Program-made: the position numbers and the translations under genes | DNA from: Actinernus sp. WN-2022 | Taxonomy: Eukaryota; Cnidaria; Anthozoa; Actiniaria; Actinernidae | Assembly (NCBI GenBank): GCA_030867875.1 | Contig: JAOWCC010000936.1 | Span: 75,053,032 to 75,117,031, forward strand | Direction: 5' to 3' | DNA length: 64,000 bases | The notes under the pieces: model-generated | Seen by the model: only the letters and a program-made list of their open reading frames with translations | Database searches by the model: none | What the model was told of the DNA's origin: nothing | Shown here: positions 1-11,665 of the stretch, piece by piece | How positions within the stretch are numbered: the stretch's first letter is position 1 | Layout of the letters: every line of letters starts with the position of its first letter

Positions 1-1
1 G

Positions 2-75
2 CAGCGGAAGTGGCACCTCCGAATCTAAAACTGTGAGTTAACTATAACCCGACGGATCAATGCCCACTTCCGCTG
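2..75. mobile_element. Short fold-back element
   Basis: The two ends are inverted copies (CAGCGGAAGTGG at 2-13 and CCCACTTCCGCTG at 63-75) around about 50 bp of unrelated sequence. The CCCACTTCCGC motif recurs at the ends of the longer fold-back at 6411-6585, so the two may be related. No transposase is present, and the left flank lies outside the window. Confidence 0.55.
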
Positions 76-540
76 ATTTATCTTTTAAGATATCTCTTGC
101 CGAGTACTTAGTGTTTTTCAGAGAGCACGTTACTTTTAGAATCCTTGTCATGTCTAATAGATCTAATTATAAAATCAGTAGAATCCCGGCTCTGCGATAT
201 GAGCGTGACGAAGGTCAGTTCAGCGGTAAATAATAGTATGGGCATGTCTTATAGGACGTTTTCGCAATGTAAATCCATGACCCGTCTCTATACTTATCAG
301 TTTTGCTTGATTCAAATAAAATCGAAAGACGATCTTCAAGAAAAAATGTTATTTCTGATATTCAATAGTTCGGAGATTCTGAAGAATCCAGCATAAGATA
401 ATAGACACATGGAAGTGATCTAGTACCAACTAGATTAATAGGCATGAATAGTTATATAAATACTAGTATACCTAACAGGTAGCGAACAGGTAGCGAATGC
501 TGCTTTGCTCAGTTTGGGACGGACCATTAGAAAAGTTATT
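76..540. other. Intergenic, nothing recognised
   Basis: AT-rich sequence with one short open frame (145-396) that resembles no family I know and lacks coding-like third positions. There is a small local duplication of GGTAGCGAA near 477-497. No feature is claimed. Confidence 0.5.
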
Positions 541-562
541 GGGGGGGGGGGGGGGGGGGGGG
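541..562. repeat. Poly-G tract (22 bp)
   Basis: An uninterrupted run of G followed by T and five more G. It sits directly before the LINE fragment. Similar tracts occur at 14609-14636, 16383-16407, 36716-36737 and 57302-57324. Length is likely unreliable in assemblies. Confidence 0.9.
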
Positions 563-566
563 TGGG

Positions 567-1437
567 GGATTCTCAAGCTGCAGTTTGGTTTACGTAGACA
601 TTAAAAACGAGACGAGCGTAGCTTTCTGGAGCAAAAAAATCAGAACATTCTTATATCGTCTAGGTTTTGGTAGCTATTGGATTGAACAGCAAGATTTAGA
701 TTCTCATAAATTATGGCTCCCTTTAATCAAACAAAGAATAATTGATAATGAAATACAGACATGGACAAGTGAAATTCATAACGATGAACGCAAAGGCTCG
801 CCTGATCAACGTAACAAACTGAGAACATTCCGACTATTTAAAACAAGTTATAATTGTGAAAATTATCTAAAAACTGTCACTGTGCTGAAACACAGAACAG
901 CCATGACTAAATTGAGAATCAGCAACCACAGTCTAGAAATTGAAAGAGGAAGGCATGCGAGACCTTACAAAAAGCCTGAAGAACGAATTTGTTCACAGTG
1001 TGGGACCGAAGTCGAAGACGAGATTCACTTTCTAGTCAGATGTAGAAACTATGACGATCTAAGAATTGAACTTTTCTCATCAATTAGCTCAACTCTCAAT
1101 AAGAATTTAACTCCTAAATGAGAACGTGAAATTTCGTCTCATTATCGACCCACCCAAATCTCTCCAAGCATTAAGTGCCAAGTTTATTTACGAATGCCTT
1201 GAAAAAAGGCGTCGATGCGAGCGTTCTTGAACTTTCTAGTATGGGGCTATAATTATTACATTTTATCCACTAGTTACCCTACAGTCCTATCTGTCATAAA
1301 TATATATTGAATACAGATATGAAGTTCTGTGAAATAATGATATGTAATCACTATTTATAGTTAGTATAGTTATTTGGACTTTAGTCTATGTACTTTATTG
1401 TATAAGACTCCAAATAAAATATGTCTGTCTGTCTGTA
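567..1437 (+). mobile_element. LINE 3' end: ORF C-terminus plus 3' UTR
   Basis: An open frame (585-1121, open upstream to about 567) encodes the C-terminal tail of a non-LTR retrotransposon polyprotein. The region TKLRISNHSLEIERGRH is followed by a cysteine-histidine cluster (CSQCG, then HFLVRC), an arrangement known after the reverse transcriptase in several LINE groups. The reverse transcriptase itself is absent, so this is a 5'-truncated copy starting just after a poly-G run. The 3' UTR runs to a TCTG microsatellite at about 1424-1437. A second, rearranged copy of the last part lies at 6354-7117. Clade is uncertain. Confidence 0.75.
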
Positions 1438-1780
1438 TTTTTTTTTATTCCAGTTTGCTGTGCAGCAATATTTTTTTTCGGCTACGATCTCATGCACGTT
1501 TTTTTTTTGGAAAATATTTTATGTACTAGTCTATTCAAAATTAGCTACATTTGCATATCAAAGTCATTGCGTACAAAAGCCTACATAGCGATAACCGGTG
1601 ACTCACTTCCATTATCGGCCCAGTCATTTCACTCAAAAATACATGGATATGGGAACTATTTTGCCTTATAAAACAAATAAAATGATATATGACTTCCACT
1701 TACCTTCAAATCAAAGTTAAGTAACATCTAATCTGCAACTGATAACTGTCAGTTGGAGTGATTAGGGGCCGTCGACATAT

Positions 1781-2286
1781 TCGAAATGCCCCGCTTAACG
1801 CACAACGGACGTTTAGGGGGGGAGGAGGTAAGGGCATGGACGTTAGTGTGGGTCATTTAGAACAAACACATTTTCATCAATAGAAGTACACTTTTTAATC
1901 AAACGTTTCCAGTCAGCTAGATCTACATAGAGCGCAATTTCTGTTGAATTTCCCGGAAATTTCAACAAGGTCTTTTGATTAGAAGTATCATGAAATACCT
2001 CAGTCAAACCTCCAGGTAAGTGAAACTCAGTTTTATAGTCGTGACATAATGAGTATTTTAGTCAAGGTCCGAAATGAGCTCGTACGGGAATTCGAGGTAC
2101 TAACTGACTGTACAGTTGCAGTTATTAAAGCTGTAAGCTTGTTTTATACTTTTTTTATAAGTGAACTCCCGTGTATTTCATTACTGTTTTTCCTGACTTT
2201 ATAAAAGCATAAAACAATGGGTGGACGTTAAGGGGGGGAGGGGGTCTGACCTTAACGTCCGTTGTGCGTTAAGCGGGGCATTTCGA
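1781..2286. mobile_element. MITE with ~34-bp terminal inverted repeats
   Basis: The ends TCGAAATGCCCCGCTTAACG and its complement (ending at 2286) match over about 34 bp. G-rich blocks lie just inside both arms. The 500-bp interior has no transposase. I could not define a target duplication. Confidence 0.85.
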
Positions 2287-3900
2287 CCTTATATTAAGAT
2301 TTCGACCGTACAAATTTGAATTTGCTTTCGCGAGTAAAGTGATTTTTTACAAGGCGTTACTGGTTTAGGAACTACCTGGGGTTAGCTTGAATACTTACCG
2401 CTGGATTCAGATAGAAGAATAAATTTGCAGTATTTTGGTGTAAAGAACATTGAGGTTTCTCAAGTTTAGAGTGGTACAAATCACTGTTAAAGTTCTATTT
2501 CGTCATAATTTCGTACTATTTTTCTTGTGTGACTTTTGGTATGGCGGGAGCTGCAGTAGGAGAGAATTTGGAGCGTTCAAACGAAAGCAGAGAATTCTCC
2601 TTCGTATAGTTCTGGTATCAACAGGTAAGCCACATTATAAACTTGTAATGCGACTGAAGTTCTCTCTCTCAAATAAAATCGCATTTACTTCAAAGCGATG
2701 TCCTCTTCTGTGTGCAATGATTTTGATATGACAATAATTCTTGTCCTAAGTAAACTTTAAGAGCCATGCTCCTGTGAAAAAAACAAAAACAGTGATAGAA
2801 GGAATCCATTTGCAGTTGATGGCATCCCTGTACATTTGTGCAGTCCCTGGCCTCTGCCTTGCCTCTCCCCCTCCATGTAGGATTTTTTTTTTCTGTGTTG
2901 CTGGTTGTGCATGAATATTTTATTTGATAATTTTCCCTCGTATGGATTTATTTTTTGGAATTCCCCCCCATGATTACACAAGGATTGCATACACAGAAAC
3001 GCATTAAAGGACGGTTGAACGTAGTAAGCTCAAACAATACAGATTCCACCTCGTGTAATGTCACGTGATGATCAGATCCGTGCAAAGCAGTGGTAAAAAA
3101 AGACAATAGAAGTGAAGCATTGTGCTAAAAAAAAAGAAATCGAGATTTGGACCCGCTTTCAGATTAGAACTGCTGCCTTTCTCGCTCGCTTCAGGCTCGC
3201 TCGCTGCGTCAGCAAATATCCGGAGTTATCGGATGTACTTTCCTAATAAGTTTGGGTGTTATCTTTCGAAGCTTCAACAATTGCAGTTAACAATGAATCT
3301 ATTACAAGGAAAGTCGTCTTCAAAACCTGCTATTTTTTGTGCCCAGTATTTCAACTTTTTCCTACCTTCCACCATTGTTTGAAGAAATAGTGAACCGGAT
3401 AAAGTCATAGCTGGCAAATATATACCAGAAGATGATCGCTATCTTGACACCATATTTTAAATTCTACAATAATCGAGGACAGTATTATCTGCTCTATGTA
3501 GCGTTTAATATTAAAGACCATAAACTTTTATGGTTTCCAAAAGCTGGAGAACTTGAGGAAAAACGAACATTCGTCCACTTTGCTGCCCTTGCGATGTCTA
3601 GAAATAAATTCAATATTCTGTTATATCGGTAATTGATTAAGTATCCAAGTGAATTTATCTAATTATCCCATCTATAGAAACTCGGATTTGCGCTTAACTA
3701 TGTTCAAGTGAACTATTATCTTTCTTATGATTCAGTCGCGCATCACGACTCCCAGCGGTCCTAGACTGGCTGGACACTGGTCCAAGTGGTCCCGTTGATG
3801 ACCTAGGTGTTCCATGAACATAACAGCACTGCATTGCTCCGTAGCGTGTTAAGGTCCAAGTAGGCCTTCAATTATCACTAAGGGTACAAAATCATCCAAG
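2287..3900. other. Intergenic, no gene recognised
   Basis: Several open frames of 65-95 codons occur but none resembles a known family. A CTCGCTCG-rich patch lies at 3180-3205. From about 3760 the GGTCCAAGTGG motif of the following repeat array begins to appear. Confidence 0.5.
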
Positions 3901-4175
3901 GGTCCAAGTGGTCCCAAGGTATAAACATAACACACGTGAACGTATTTGTGACCGGGTCCAAGTGGACCCAAAATGTATAAATGACATGCGTGAACAGTAA
4001 GTGACTAAGTCCAAGTGGTCCCAAGGTATAAACATAACACACGTGAACGTATTTGTGACCGGGTCCAAGTGGGCCCAAAAGATGTAAGGAGCGCCTGAAA
4101 CTTCGGTTAGGTCCAAGTGGACCCAATTGCAAAATCTATAAACATGACACGTGTGAACTTATTTGTGACTGGGTC
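3901..4175. repeat. Array of palindromic GGTCCAAGTGGNCC units with a 70-bp duplication
   Basis: The near-palindrome GGGTCCAAGTGGTCCC or a variant recurs about every 50-60 bp. One 70-bp segment (3901-3971) is repeated almost perfectly at 4010-4080. Open reading frames seen across this array follow from its repeat structure and are not genes. Confidence 0.8.
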
Positions 4176-4278
4176 CAAATGGGCCTAAATGATCAGATTT
4201 CCACCTAGAACTTCCGTTACCTGAATTCTATAATCGATAGCGTCCTGATGAAAATATAATAACATAACAGCTGTACTT

Positions 4279-4952
4279 AGGCCAGATTTTAAAAAAAACT
4301 TGTTTAGCGTCCCCACCCGACCTGAGAAATGTCCCCGACCTCTAATTTTTATTTATTTTTTATTTTTCATAAAAAACTTTAGAAAGTGTAAATGCGCCCG
4401 CGAACACCAATCCCCTACATGTACCACTTAAAATATGCGCAGGCACATTAAATATTTTAGGGAAGAGGTCAAAACAATGGTACTCTGGCGGGACCCAATT
4501 TTGATGGAAGGGGGGATGTACCCGGAACCCACCACCTATTTTGGCAAAATCTAGATTTTTGACCACAAATATCTTCTTGAATAAAATACTTATCGAAGAT
4601 GTAACTACATTTCTAGTTTCTACAGGCAGAGAAGAACGTGTGTCTGCATTAAAATCAGGTATCCCTATTTTACAACTCGAGAAAATCACCCTCGAAAAAA
4701 GGGGTAGGGGTATTACCCGCCACCCACCACCTCCCCTGACAAAATTGGGTCCCATTCGAAATCCATTGTTTTGACCTCTTCCCTTAACATCGACGCCATT
4801 TTGTTTCTAAATCACTCTGTTGTAGATGCAAACCGGTGTCCCTATGTCTAGTAAAGACAAAATAAACTTAACATAGAAAAAAAACACCTCCCTCCCTACC
4901 TGGAAAAATTGAAATGGGTGGACGCTAAACTAGATTTTTTTTTATCTGGCCT
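4279..4952. mobile_element. MITE with AGGCCAGAT ends, host of a nested element
   Basis: Inverted ends: AGGCCAGATTTTAAAA followed by TTTAGCGTCC at the left, and GGACGCTAAA followed by ATCTGGCCT at the right. The interior has no transposase and is interrupted by another inverted-repeat element at 4459-4784. Confidence 0.75.
4459..4784. mobile_element. Nested MITE with 22-bp inverted repeats
   Basis: AGGGAAGAGGTCAAAACAAT at the left is matched by its reverse complement ending at 4784, with further similarity inwards (GGGACCCAATTTTG against CAAAATTGGGTCCC). It lies wholly inside the element at 4279-4952 and so inserted later. The open frames on both strands here are mirror readings of the arms. 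Confidence 0.75.
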
Positions 4953-6353
4953 TACTTCTCGATTTGGTCCCGAGTACATGGTCAGTATGGTCGAAATATC
5001 GAGGATTTCATGCCATGTATGCATCGGCGTGTATGCTTTTTAAGCGTGCAAATAAGCATATTGTGTAGTGTTTGCACATAATTTCTTGATGATATGCTTC
5101 TACATGAGAAACTTGTGGGATGACGTGAACGAGGAACAAAGACGAAAGTTAGCGCGGATTGTCACAAGAGTATGCAATGCAATTACAAGGAGTTTTCACG
5201 AGTACCTTGCTAGGATTCCACTTCGAAGGAGAACGACATGAGAGATTAATCGAAATAAGCATATTTTGCTAGATGAATTCCTTCATTTCTCTGATAGAAA
5301 AGGGCTGAGCAGGGAATTGTGGGTAAGCGAAGCAGTGGTTTTTGGGTAAAATGCCTGGGCACTCGTGGAAAACGCGTGCACACCAGGTGCTGGTACCCAA
5401 ACCAGTGCCCAAGTACAAGGTCTCGACCTTGTACCCGGGCCCGGGCACCGTGCCCAAATTTTGACTTGGGCACTTGCCAAAAAACGTGTTCACATTGGTG
5501 CCCAATTGGTACTGTGCTCGGGTACCGTATAGGGTTGTCCACAAGTTGCTCGGCAACTTTTGGGCAACTTTTCCGATTTCGAGCAACTTTTTTACTTGAA
5601 AGCAACTTTGAGCAACTTTTTCACTTTAAGGCAACTTTGAGCAACTATTTCGTTTCTTTTACTTTGTTTTTACATTTACATGAATTCAAGCCGATCAACG
5701 GGTCGAATAAGAGCAGAGAATTAGGTTTTTTTACTGATTTGTATACACTTTGTGAAGAAATGGTCTACCTGTGGTAAATGTAGGTCAGCGGTTGTCCTTG
5801 GAAAATGTAAAACAAAATGGCCGACAAAGGTACATGCTCGAGTGATCAGCCCGTTGACAATAGCTGCAAATGCAGGAGCTTCTTTGAGTGAGCCAGCAAA
5901 AGCACTATTATATCTTGAAGCATTACTGATGCTCCAACAGAAGCATTTGAAATTGAAAAGCCATTATGCTTCTACAGTTCATATTTGATAACTGTTGTGT
6001 TACTTGTGATATATTGCAATTAGTATCCACAATGTGTAGGTTTGAAATTGCTAATTCAATTAACCAAGCTTTGAACAGTTTGTACGTTTTAAGGGTCAAA
6101 ACAACTACTGCGAAAGCTATTTGTACACGAAATGATGGAAAGTAAAATAATAATTGTTAAAGCTAACTCAATTCTATGCTATGAAATCATCAAATTGATT
6201 GTGCACATGAACTTTTTTGAGAGCATTTTTTAGCAACTTTTAGATTTTTGAGCAACTTTTGAGCAACTTTTTGATTTTTCGAGCAACTTTTGAGCAACTT
6301 TTTGAGAAATTATGAGCCTAGTACCGTACCCAGGCACCAAGTGTGAAGGCTGC
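4953..6353. other. Intergenic; two GCAACTTTT motif clusters
   Basis: The motif GAGCAACTTTT is reiterated at 5545-5650 and again at 6213-6310 in the same orientation, bracketing about 550 bp of unrecognised sequence. Around 5390-5525 there are GGTACC/GGGCCC-containing palindromic patches. The open frames at 5246-5777 and 5752-5988 match no family I know. Confidence 0.5.
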
Positions 6354-6410
6354 CTATGACGATCTAAGAATTGAACTTTTCTCATCAATTAGCTCAACTC
6401 TCAATAAGAA

Positions 6411-6585
6411 TAGCCCACTTCCGCGATATGCTTTACTTGTCACGCACAAATTTTCAATACGAGGCCCCGTGCTAAATTAAATTTATTCTTTTCACAGAGA
6501 AAAGAATAAATTTAATTTAGCACGGGTGAGCCTCGTATTGATACCTTTGTGCGTGACAAGTAAAGCACATCGCGGAAGTGGGCTA
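6411..6585. mobile_element. Near-perfect 175-bp fold-back inserted in the LINE 3' UTR
   Basis: TAGCCCACTTCCGCGAT at the left returns inverted as ATCGCGGAAGTGGGCTA at the right; the whole element is two arms of about 85 bp with a few bases of loop. The LINE copy at 1051-1120 supplies the empty site: AAGAATTTAACTC there, against AAGAA, element, TTTAACTC here. The junction therefore shows no duplication, or an AT duplication if the ends are read as AGCCC...GGGCT. Confidence 0.85.
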
Positions 6586-6799
6586 TTTAACTCACATAAA
6601 TGAGAACGTGACATTTCGTCTCATTATCGACCCACTCAAATCTCTCCAAGCAAGAATAAATTTAATTTAGCACGGAGCCTCGTATTGAAACCTTTGTGCG
6701 TGACAAGTAAAGCACATCGCGGAAGTGGGCTGTTTAACTCACATAAATGAGAACGTGAAATTTCGTCTCATTATCGACCCACTCAAATCTCTCCAAGCA
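6502..6799. repeat. Tandem duplication (~150 bp x 2) spanning a fold-back arm and LINE 3' UTR
   Basis: The unit starting AAGAATAAATTTAATTTAGC at 6502 restarts at 6652. It includes the right arm of the fold-back and the adjoining LINE UTR down to CTCTCCAAGCA, so it arose after the fold-back inserted. Confidence 0.8.
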
Positions 6800-6940
6800 A
6801 TAAGTGCCAAGTTTATTTACGAATGCCTTCAAAAAAGGCGTCGATGTGAGCGTCCTTGAACTTTTTAGTATAGTCTATAATCATTCCATTTTATCCACTA
6901 GTTACCCCTTTACACCTATTTGTTATGTAATATATAAAAA

Positions 6941-7076
6941 AACGTCTGTAATATACAAAAATCACTAGTGATGTTCATCTAGTGTTTCATTGGGTATCCA
7001 AATTCATGCATGTGACCAAATGCAGCCCTCTGATTGACTAAAAAGCTCATGAATTATTAATGAGTTTGAAAAAATT
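6941..7076. mobile_element. Unclassified dispersed repeat inside the LINE tail
   Basis: This block interrupts the LINE 3' UTR. Its core (TTTCATTGGGT, then CTAAAAAGCTCAT and TTATTAATGAGTTTGA) recurs at 15439-15542, so it is a dispersed repeat. No coding capacity. Confidence 0.6.
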
Positions 7077-7203
7077 ATATCTTGAATACAGATATGAAGT
7101 TCTGTGAAATAATATGTAATCACCTCGGGGAGGGGGGGAAGCAGGCATCAGAGAAACAGGAAACCTGTGTACCTTGACAGGAATACTCATTGCCCCACTT
7201 TGC

Positions 7204-8041
7204 TGTTAAGGAAAAGGATCTTACGATTTTAGACAAAATCCTACTCTAGGAGAAACATATAATAAATTAACAAGTTCTAGTTTAGCCCGCGCTCGACGTA
7301 TCCAAAGTTGAGTTACTTTAATTAAAACGTTCTTTTGTTAATCTCGGTTTGGTCACGAACCTGTATTTACTAAGGTCGCTTTCGATCCATTGACAACATT
7401 GAATAGAACTCATTTTCCAATAACCTGTTTGTTACAGGGAACTAATCAAGTATTGATTATATCTTAAGCTATCGGTACCAAGCGATCCCGACAACAAGCC
7501 AATAAGATTTGAGTATTCCTAATTACAGTTCCGTACTTTGTCAAGTACCAAATCCATTGAACTTTCCGTCAATGCAGATTAGTCACCAACTTCAAGTTGG
7601 ATTTCTATGGAACATATCTAAAGACTCGTATAATGTTTTACGCTCAAACTATGATATTTGATTTCTAGTTTCACCTTTGACATATCTTATTTATGTTGTC
7701 GATCGGTTGGAACACCTTCCTTTCAAGGTCAGTTTTGCGATGTTCGGGCCACGACCTATACGTACAATAGGAGTTCATGTAAAGACAGCTGGATTGCTTG
7801 AGAACTATTCTGGTCAAGGACATCTGTCTACCACATAGACCATGATAGCTGAGAACCATTCTGGTCAAAGACATCTGTTCACCACAGAGACCATTGTTTG
7901 TAAATGACATAAATACAGAACGAATACTCTTGTAAGTTGCCAGTCATTGAGACCAGTAATGAAAGTACGTTAAGATCCAACCTTGGTTGTCGTTACAAGC
8001 TCTACGAGAATCCCCTCAGCTCAGGAAAAGACTCCCTGACA
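7204..8041. mobile_element. Solo LTR (838 bp)
   Basis: The element begins TGTTAAGG and ends CCCTGACA, the TG...CA form of retroviral-type LTRs, and is flanked by a 4-bp duplication TTGC (7200-7203 and 8042-8045). No internal gag-pol sequence is present, so it is a solo LTR left by LTR-LTR recombination. A second member of the same family is at 57029-61650. A 4-bp duplication is compatible with Ty3/Gypsy-type elements, but the family cannot be fixed from an LTR alone. The element was not assigned a strand. Confidence 0.9.
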
Positions 8042-8447
8042 TTGCTATTGACATTTTTACATAAAACCAGTCAGTGGAGGGCACCTCTATACTTACCCGT
8101 GATGTGGCAAGGTCACCAAAATATCGAAGTGGACGAGTTGAAAGTCTGCATAATTTGGTGGTTGGTAAAAAAGGTATATCGTTTTAGCCTCACTTTCATG
8201 TCAAAACCAGGCCTTGACGTACTCTCGAGTCTATCTTTCCTCTCATCCGAACCGAACCCCAGTTACATTAACCGGGGTTCAGTTCGGATGCGACGCAGGC
8301 TATTCTCTATCCGGCTGTCCAAGTTCGCGCGACGTGTTGTGCTCTAGGAATTATCATCTTTGATTGACCGTATTGCAGAATAAGAATAGATGGAACAGTC
8401 TCTGGAAATCACTGGTTCAGGCATATTTTGCGCTGTAAGCTATAAAC
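8042..8447. other. Intergenic spacer
   Basis: An open frame (7937-8347) crosses the LTR boundary and is not a gene. A short inverted repeat around ACCGAACCCC/GGGGTTCAGTTCGG lies at 8250-8288. Confidence 0.5.
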
Positions 8448-8587
8448 TACGGTGGCTGGTTAGGGCCATATGATATTTAACTTTTTTTAATAACCTGAAA
8501 AAGTTACTTTTCTTTGGCGGTAATGTTTTTTTTCTTCAATCAAATGAAAAGTACATATTTTTAAAATACATGAATTTGTTTTTTTCT

Positions 8588-8835
8588 CATAACTCGAGAT
8601 CTCGACTTATAACTGTATATCTCGACTTATAACTCGAGATCTCGACTTATAACTGTATATCTCGACTTATAACTCGAGATCTCGACTTATAACTGTATAT
8701 CTCGAGTTATAAGTCGAGATCTCGACTTATAACTGTATATCTCGACTTATAACTCGAGATCTCGACTTATAACTCGAGATCTCGACTTATAACTGTATAT
8801 CTCGACTTATAACTCGAGATCTCGACTTATAACTA
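8588..8835. repeat. 20-bp minisatellite, left arm
   Basis: About 12 units alternating TATAACTCGAGATCTCGACT and TATAACTGTATATCTCGACT. The inverted counterpart is at 11836-11985 with fewer units. Confidence 0.9.
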
Positions 8836-9011
8836 AAACTAGAGATCTCCACTTTCGGGGTCAGCGGTAAGCTGCATCGGAGCGGTAGGTACTTCATATA
8901 TGATATATATTGTGTACTGAATATATATCTAAATTCCACTGTATTCTCCTGTATTCTCCTGTATTCTCCTCGTATATGATATATATTGCATGTGTACCGA
9001 ATATATATATT

Positions 9012-9165
9012 CTCCTTCATTCTACTGCGTTCCCCTGTATTCTACTATGTTCCTCTGTGTTCTACTGCATTCCCCTGTATTGTACTGCGTTCCTCTGCGT
9101 TCTACTGTTTTCCCCTGTGTTCTCCTGTATTCTCCTGTGTTCCCCTGTATTCTACTGCGTCCCCT
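9012..9165. repeat. 20-bp CCCCTGTATTCTACTG minisatellite, left arm
   Basis: Roughly 7-8 units of TTCCCCTGTATTCTACTGCG and variants. Its inverted counterpart at about 11200-11665 has roughly three times as many units, so the arms have changed length independently. Long open frames here are repeat artefacts. Confidence 0.85.
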
Positions 9166-9171
9166 AAGCGT

Positions 9172-9785
9172 GTCACAACATCAGCTCATGCTCGAAATCT
9201 GGGCTTTTTATTTGATAACTCTATGTCATTAAAACGTGCCTTTTTCCATATTAGAAATATTGCTCGAATTAAGTAGTACTTATTAGAAGTACTTACCTAT
9301 TGTTGGTGGTGGAAAGTATGATCATATATATTTTACCTGTTCTTCAGCGTCTCCACTGGCTACCCGTAGAAAAACGAATAACTTATAAGATATTACTTTT
9401 TACATATAAAGCTCTAAATAATCTGGCTCCTACCTACATTCGTAATATGGTAGAGTACTTTACTCCTCCTCGTAATCTTAGGTCTGCCAATATGTTCCTT
9501 CTGAAGGTTCCTACAGTCAATTTAAAGAGCTATATGGAGAAAGGGCTTTTTCCGTTATTGCGCCAAAACTGTGGAATTTGTTGCCACTTACTATTAAGTT
9601 ATGCCCCTCGGTGGGAGTCTTCGAAGCTAAGTTAAAAGCATATTTATTTAAGGAAAGTTTTTATTAGTTTAGTTATTGCTTAGATCGTAAGATTTATAGT
9701 TTTTTGTAAATTAACTTGCCTGTTTTCCAGCCTTTGGACGTTTAGGATTAAGGCGCTATATAAATGTAGAATTATATTATACTAT
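9172..9785 (+). pseudogene. CR1/L2-like LINE 3' fragment
   Basis: Broken frames encode the end of a LINE reverse transcriptase ORF: TTSAHARNLGFLFDNSMSLK, then LQRLHWLPVEKRITYKILLF and KALNNLAPTYIRNM, separated by a small rearrangement near 9270. Further frameshifts follow. The 3' end GGCGCTATATAAATGTA followed by TTATA repeats is typical of CR1/L2-group tails. It lies between the arms of the fold-back element. Confidence 0.8.
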
Positions 9786-10754
9786 ATATGTTCTAGAAAA
9801 CCTTCTTATTTCTTGATAACTATTTATTTTTTTACCTTTGATTTCATTCCGTGGAGAAAACTGGCAAATTATTTTCTCCGCAGAAGGCCACGCCGCGAAG
9901 CCACAAGCCCTAAAATAGCATTGTTTTTCTCAGCTTTTTCTGGCAAAATCAACTAAAACTTTCCTTTTTCCAAGAGAAACGAACATAACTAGCCTGAAAT
10001 ACAGCCGCCAATGCAAGACATTCTAAATGCCATAAACCACTCGCGTTCATTATCTAACCTATACCTAGAACATAACTAGCCTGAGAATTTTAAAAATTTA
10101 AAAATAAAATTAAAATAAGACTTAAACAAATTTGCAAATGAAAAAAAGAACAATTACCCTGATAGGGGGTTCAGGACACTCCACTAGACCATGGAGTCCT
10201 ACGAACAATAGATGGTTTGCACTCAATCCCCAGAGATTCAAATAACAAAGGGCATGGCGGCCATGTTGGTGTACAGAACAAAAGAAGCTAACGAAGAATC
10301 TATTGTTAACTGTACACCAACATGGCGGCTATGACGTCACGTGCAAAGGGTCCGTTTGGGTGACAATTTTTCTATTCCAAGGTAAGCTTGAAAATTTCCG
10401 TCCCACAGCAACCTCGTAAACAAGTAACGAAATACTTTCCAGCCCCCTACAGTTTAAATTAAATAAAAATAAATAAAAAAAACGCCATGTAGTACCTTCG
10501 GTGTACGGTGCACGAGACAAAAAAATGCGACACGGAAACAACGATGATATCTCGGTACGAGTTTTAGTGTATTATGTATATTAAAATCACACGAATGTGA
10601 CGAATACTCGTTTAGCATTTTAGTTCAGAAAGAAGAGGGTGAATTTATTACACATACCCTAAGGTGCACAGTGAAAAGCATGCTTGATAAGGTAGTGCCT
10701 TTTGAACAGGTTAAGTGTGTACATGTTCGCTAATATCCTCTCCGATAAACTACA
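9786..10754. other. Centre of fold-back element, no gene
   Basis: Contains a hairpin at 10256-10334 (GGCGGCCATGTTGGTGTACA against its inverse) that looks like a small fold-back MITE. Otherwise AT-rich with no recognisable coding sequence. Confidence 0.55.
10256..10334. repeat. Inverted repeat / small fold-back
   Basis: About 20-bp arms carrying GGCGGCCATGTTGGTGTACA and TGTACACCAACATGGCGGCT around a 40-bp loop. Confidence 0.7.
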
Positions 10755-11135
10755 AAAGTTCGAAAATAGGGCGGCTATAGGCTGATCCTAAGTGCTGAAT
10801 ATAAAACGAGCTCCAAATTAGTACTTGATATTTCAGATTGGGAACGACTTGACGGAAAAGTAAAGGAGGGCAAGCGCAAAGCAGTTCTAATGCATAACAT
10901 CATGGACTTCTGACAAAATTCAAACTGAAACGGTTGCAGTGCACCAATTAGCTTACTGAACTATTTTATACAGTTGGAGACTCGGTCCACTACAATTTTT
11001 AAAAGAGAATCTACCTCGAAATTGTGCTTGCCCCAACCAAAAACCGAATTTATGAAGACAAGCTTTTGTTATTTTATGGGGCTAAGCTGTGGGACAAGCT
11101 TCCAACCAAAGTGCCCTTAAATCCTTGTTAATGCT
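10755..11135 (+). pseudogene. Second LINE 3' fragment, decayed
   Basis: Frameshifted coding remnants include WERLDGK, EGKRKAVLMHNIMD, KPKTEFMK and GAKLWDKLP-like stretches, the usual order at the C-terminus of CR1/L2-type reverse transcriptase ORFs. Several stops; no intact frame. Confidence 0.65.
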
Positions 11136-11199
11136 CTAGTTCTTATTAAGATCGTTATTAAAGTTCTGCTTTTTGTGCACTCGTGGGAAACACGTACAG

Positions 11200-11665
11200 T
11201 AGAATACAGCTAGGGAATACAGTCAGAATACAGGGGAACACAGTAGAATACAGCTAGGGAACACACTAGTACAACATAGGGGAACACACTACTAGAATAC
11301 AGGGGAACACAGTAAAATACAGGGGAACACATTAGGATACAGGGGAACACAGTAGAATGCAGTGGAACACAGTAAAATACAAGGTGCACAGTAGATACCA
11401 GGGGAACACAGTAGAATACAGGGCATTACACAATTTACAATACAGGAGAATACAGTAAAATACAGGGGAACACAGTAAAATACAAGGGAACACAGTAGAA
11501 TACTGCAGGTAAACATGTACATTAGAATACAAGGGAACACAGTACAATTCAGGGGAATGTAGCAGAATACAGGAGAACACAGTAGAATACAGGTCGGGTA
11601 ACGCAGTTGAATACAAGAGAACACAGGGGAACACAGTAGAATACAGGGGAACGCAGTAGAATGAA
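11200..11665. repeat. 20-bp minisatellite, right arm
   Basis: About 23 units of AGGGGAACACAGTAGAATAC, the inverse complement of the 9012-9165 array. Both strands carry 110-120-codon open frames that are artefacts of a 20-bp unit lacking stops. Confidence 0.85.

Larger units (their letters stand above)
6354..7117 (+). mobile_element. Second LINE 3' end copy, rearranged
   Basis: Sequence from CTATGACGATCTAAG to TAATCACC matches the 3' end of the LINE at 567-1437. It is broken by a 175-bp fold-back (6411-6585), a tandem duplication (6502-6799) and an inserted block (about 6941-7076). It retains about the last 15 codons of the ORF plus the 3' UTR. Confidence 0.8.

Noticed and set aside
3878..4132. 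Two overlapping minus-strand open frames with LGPLG/WAHLDP repeats
   Set aside because: They are frames through the GGTCCAAGTGG repeat array; two frames of the same strand are open together.
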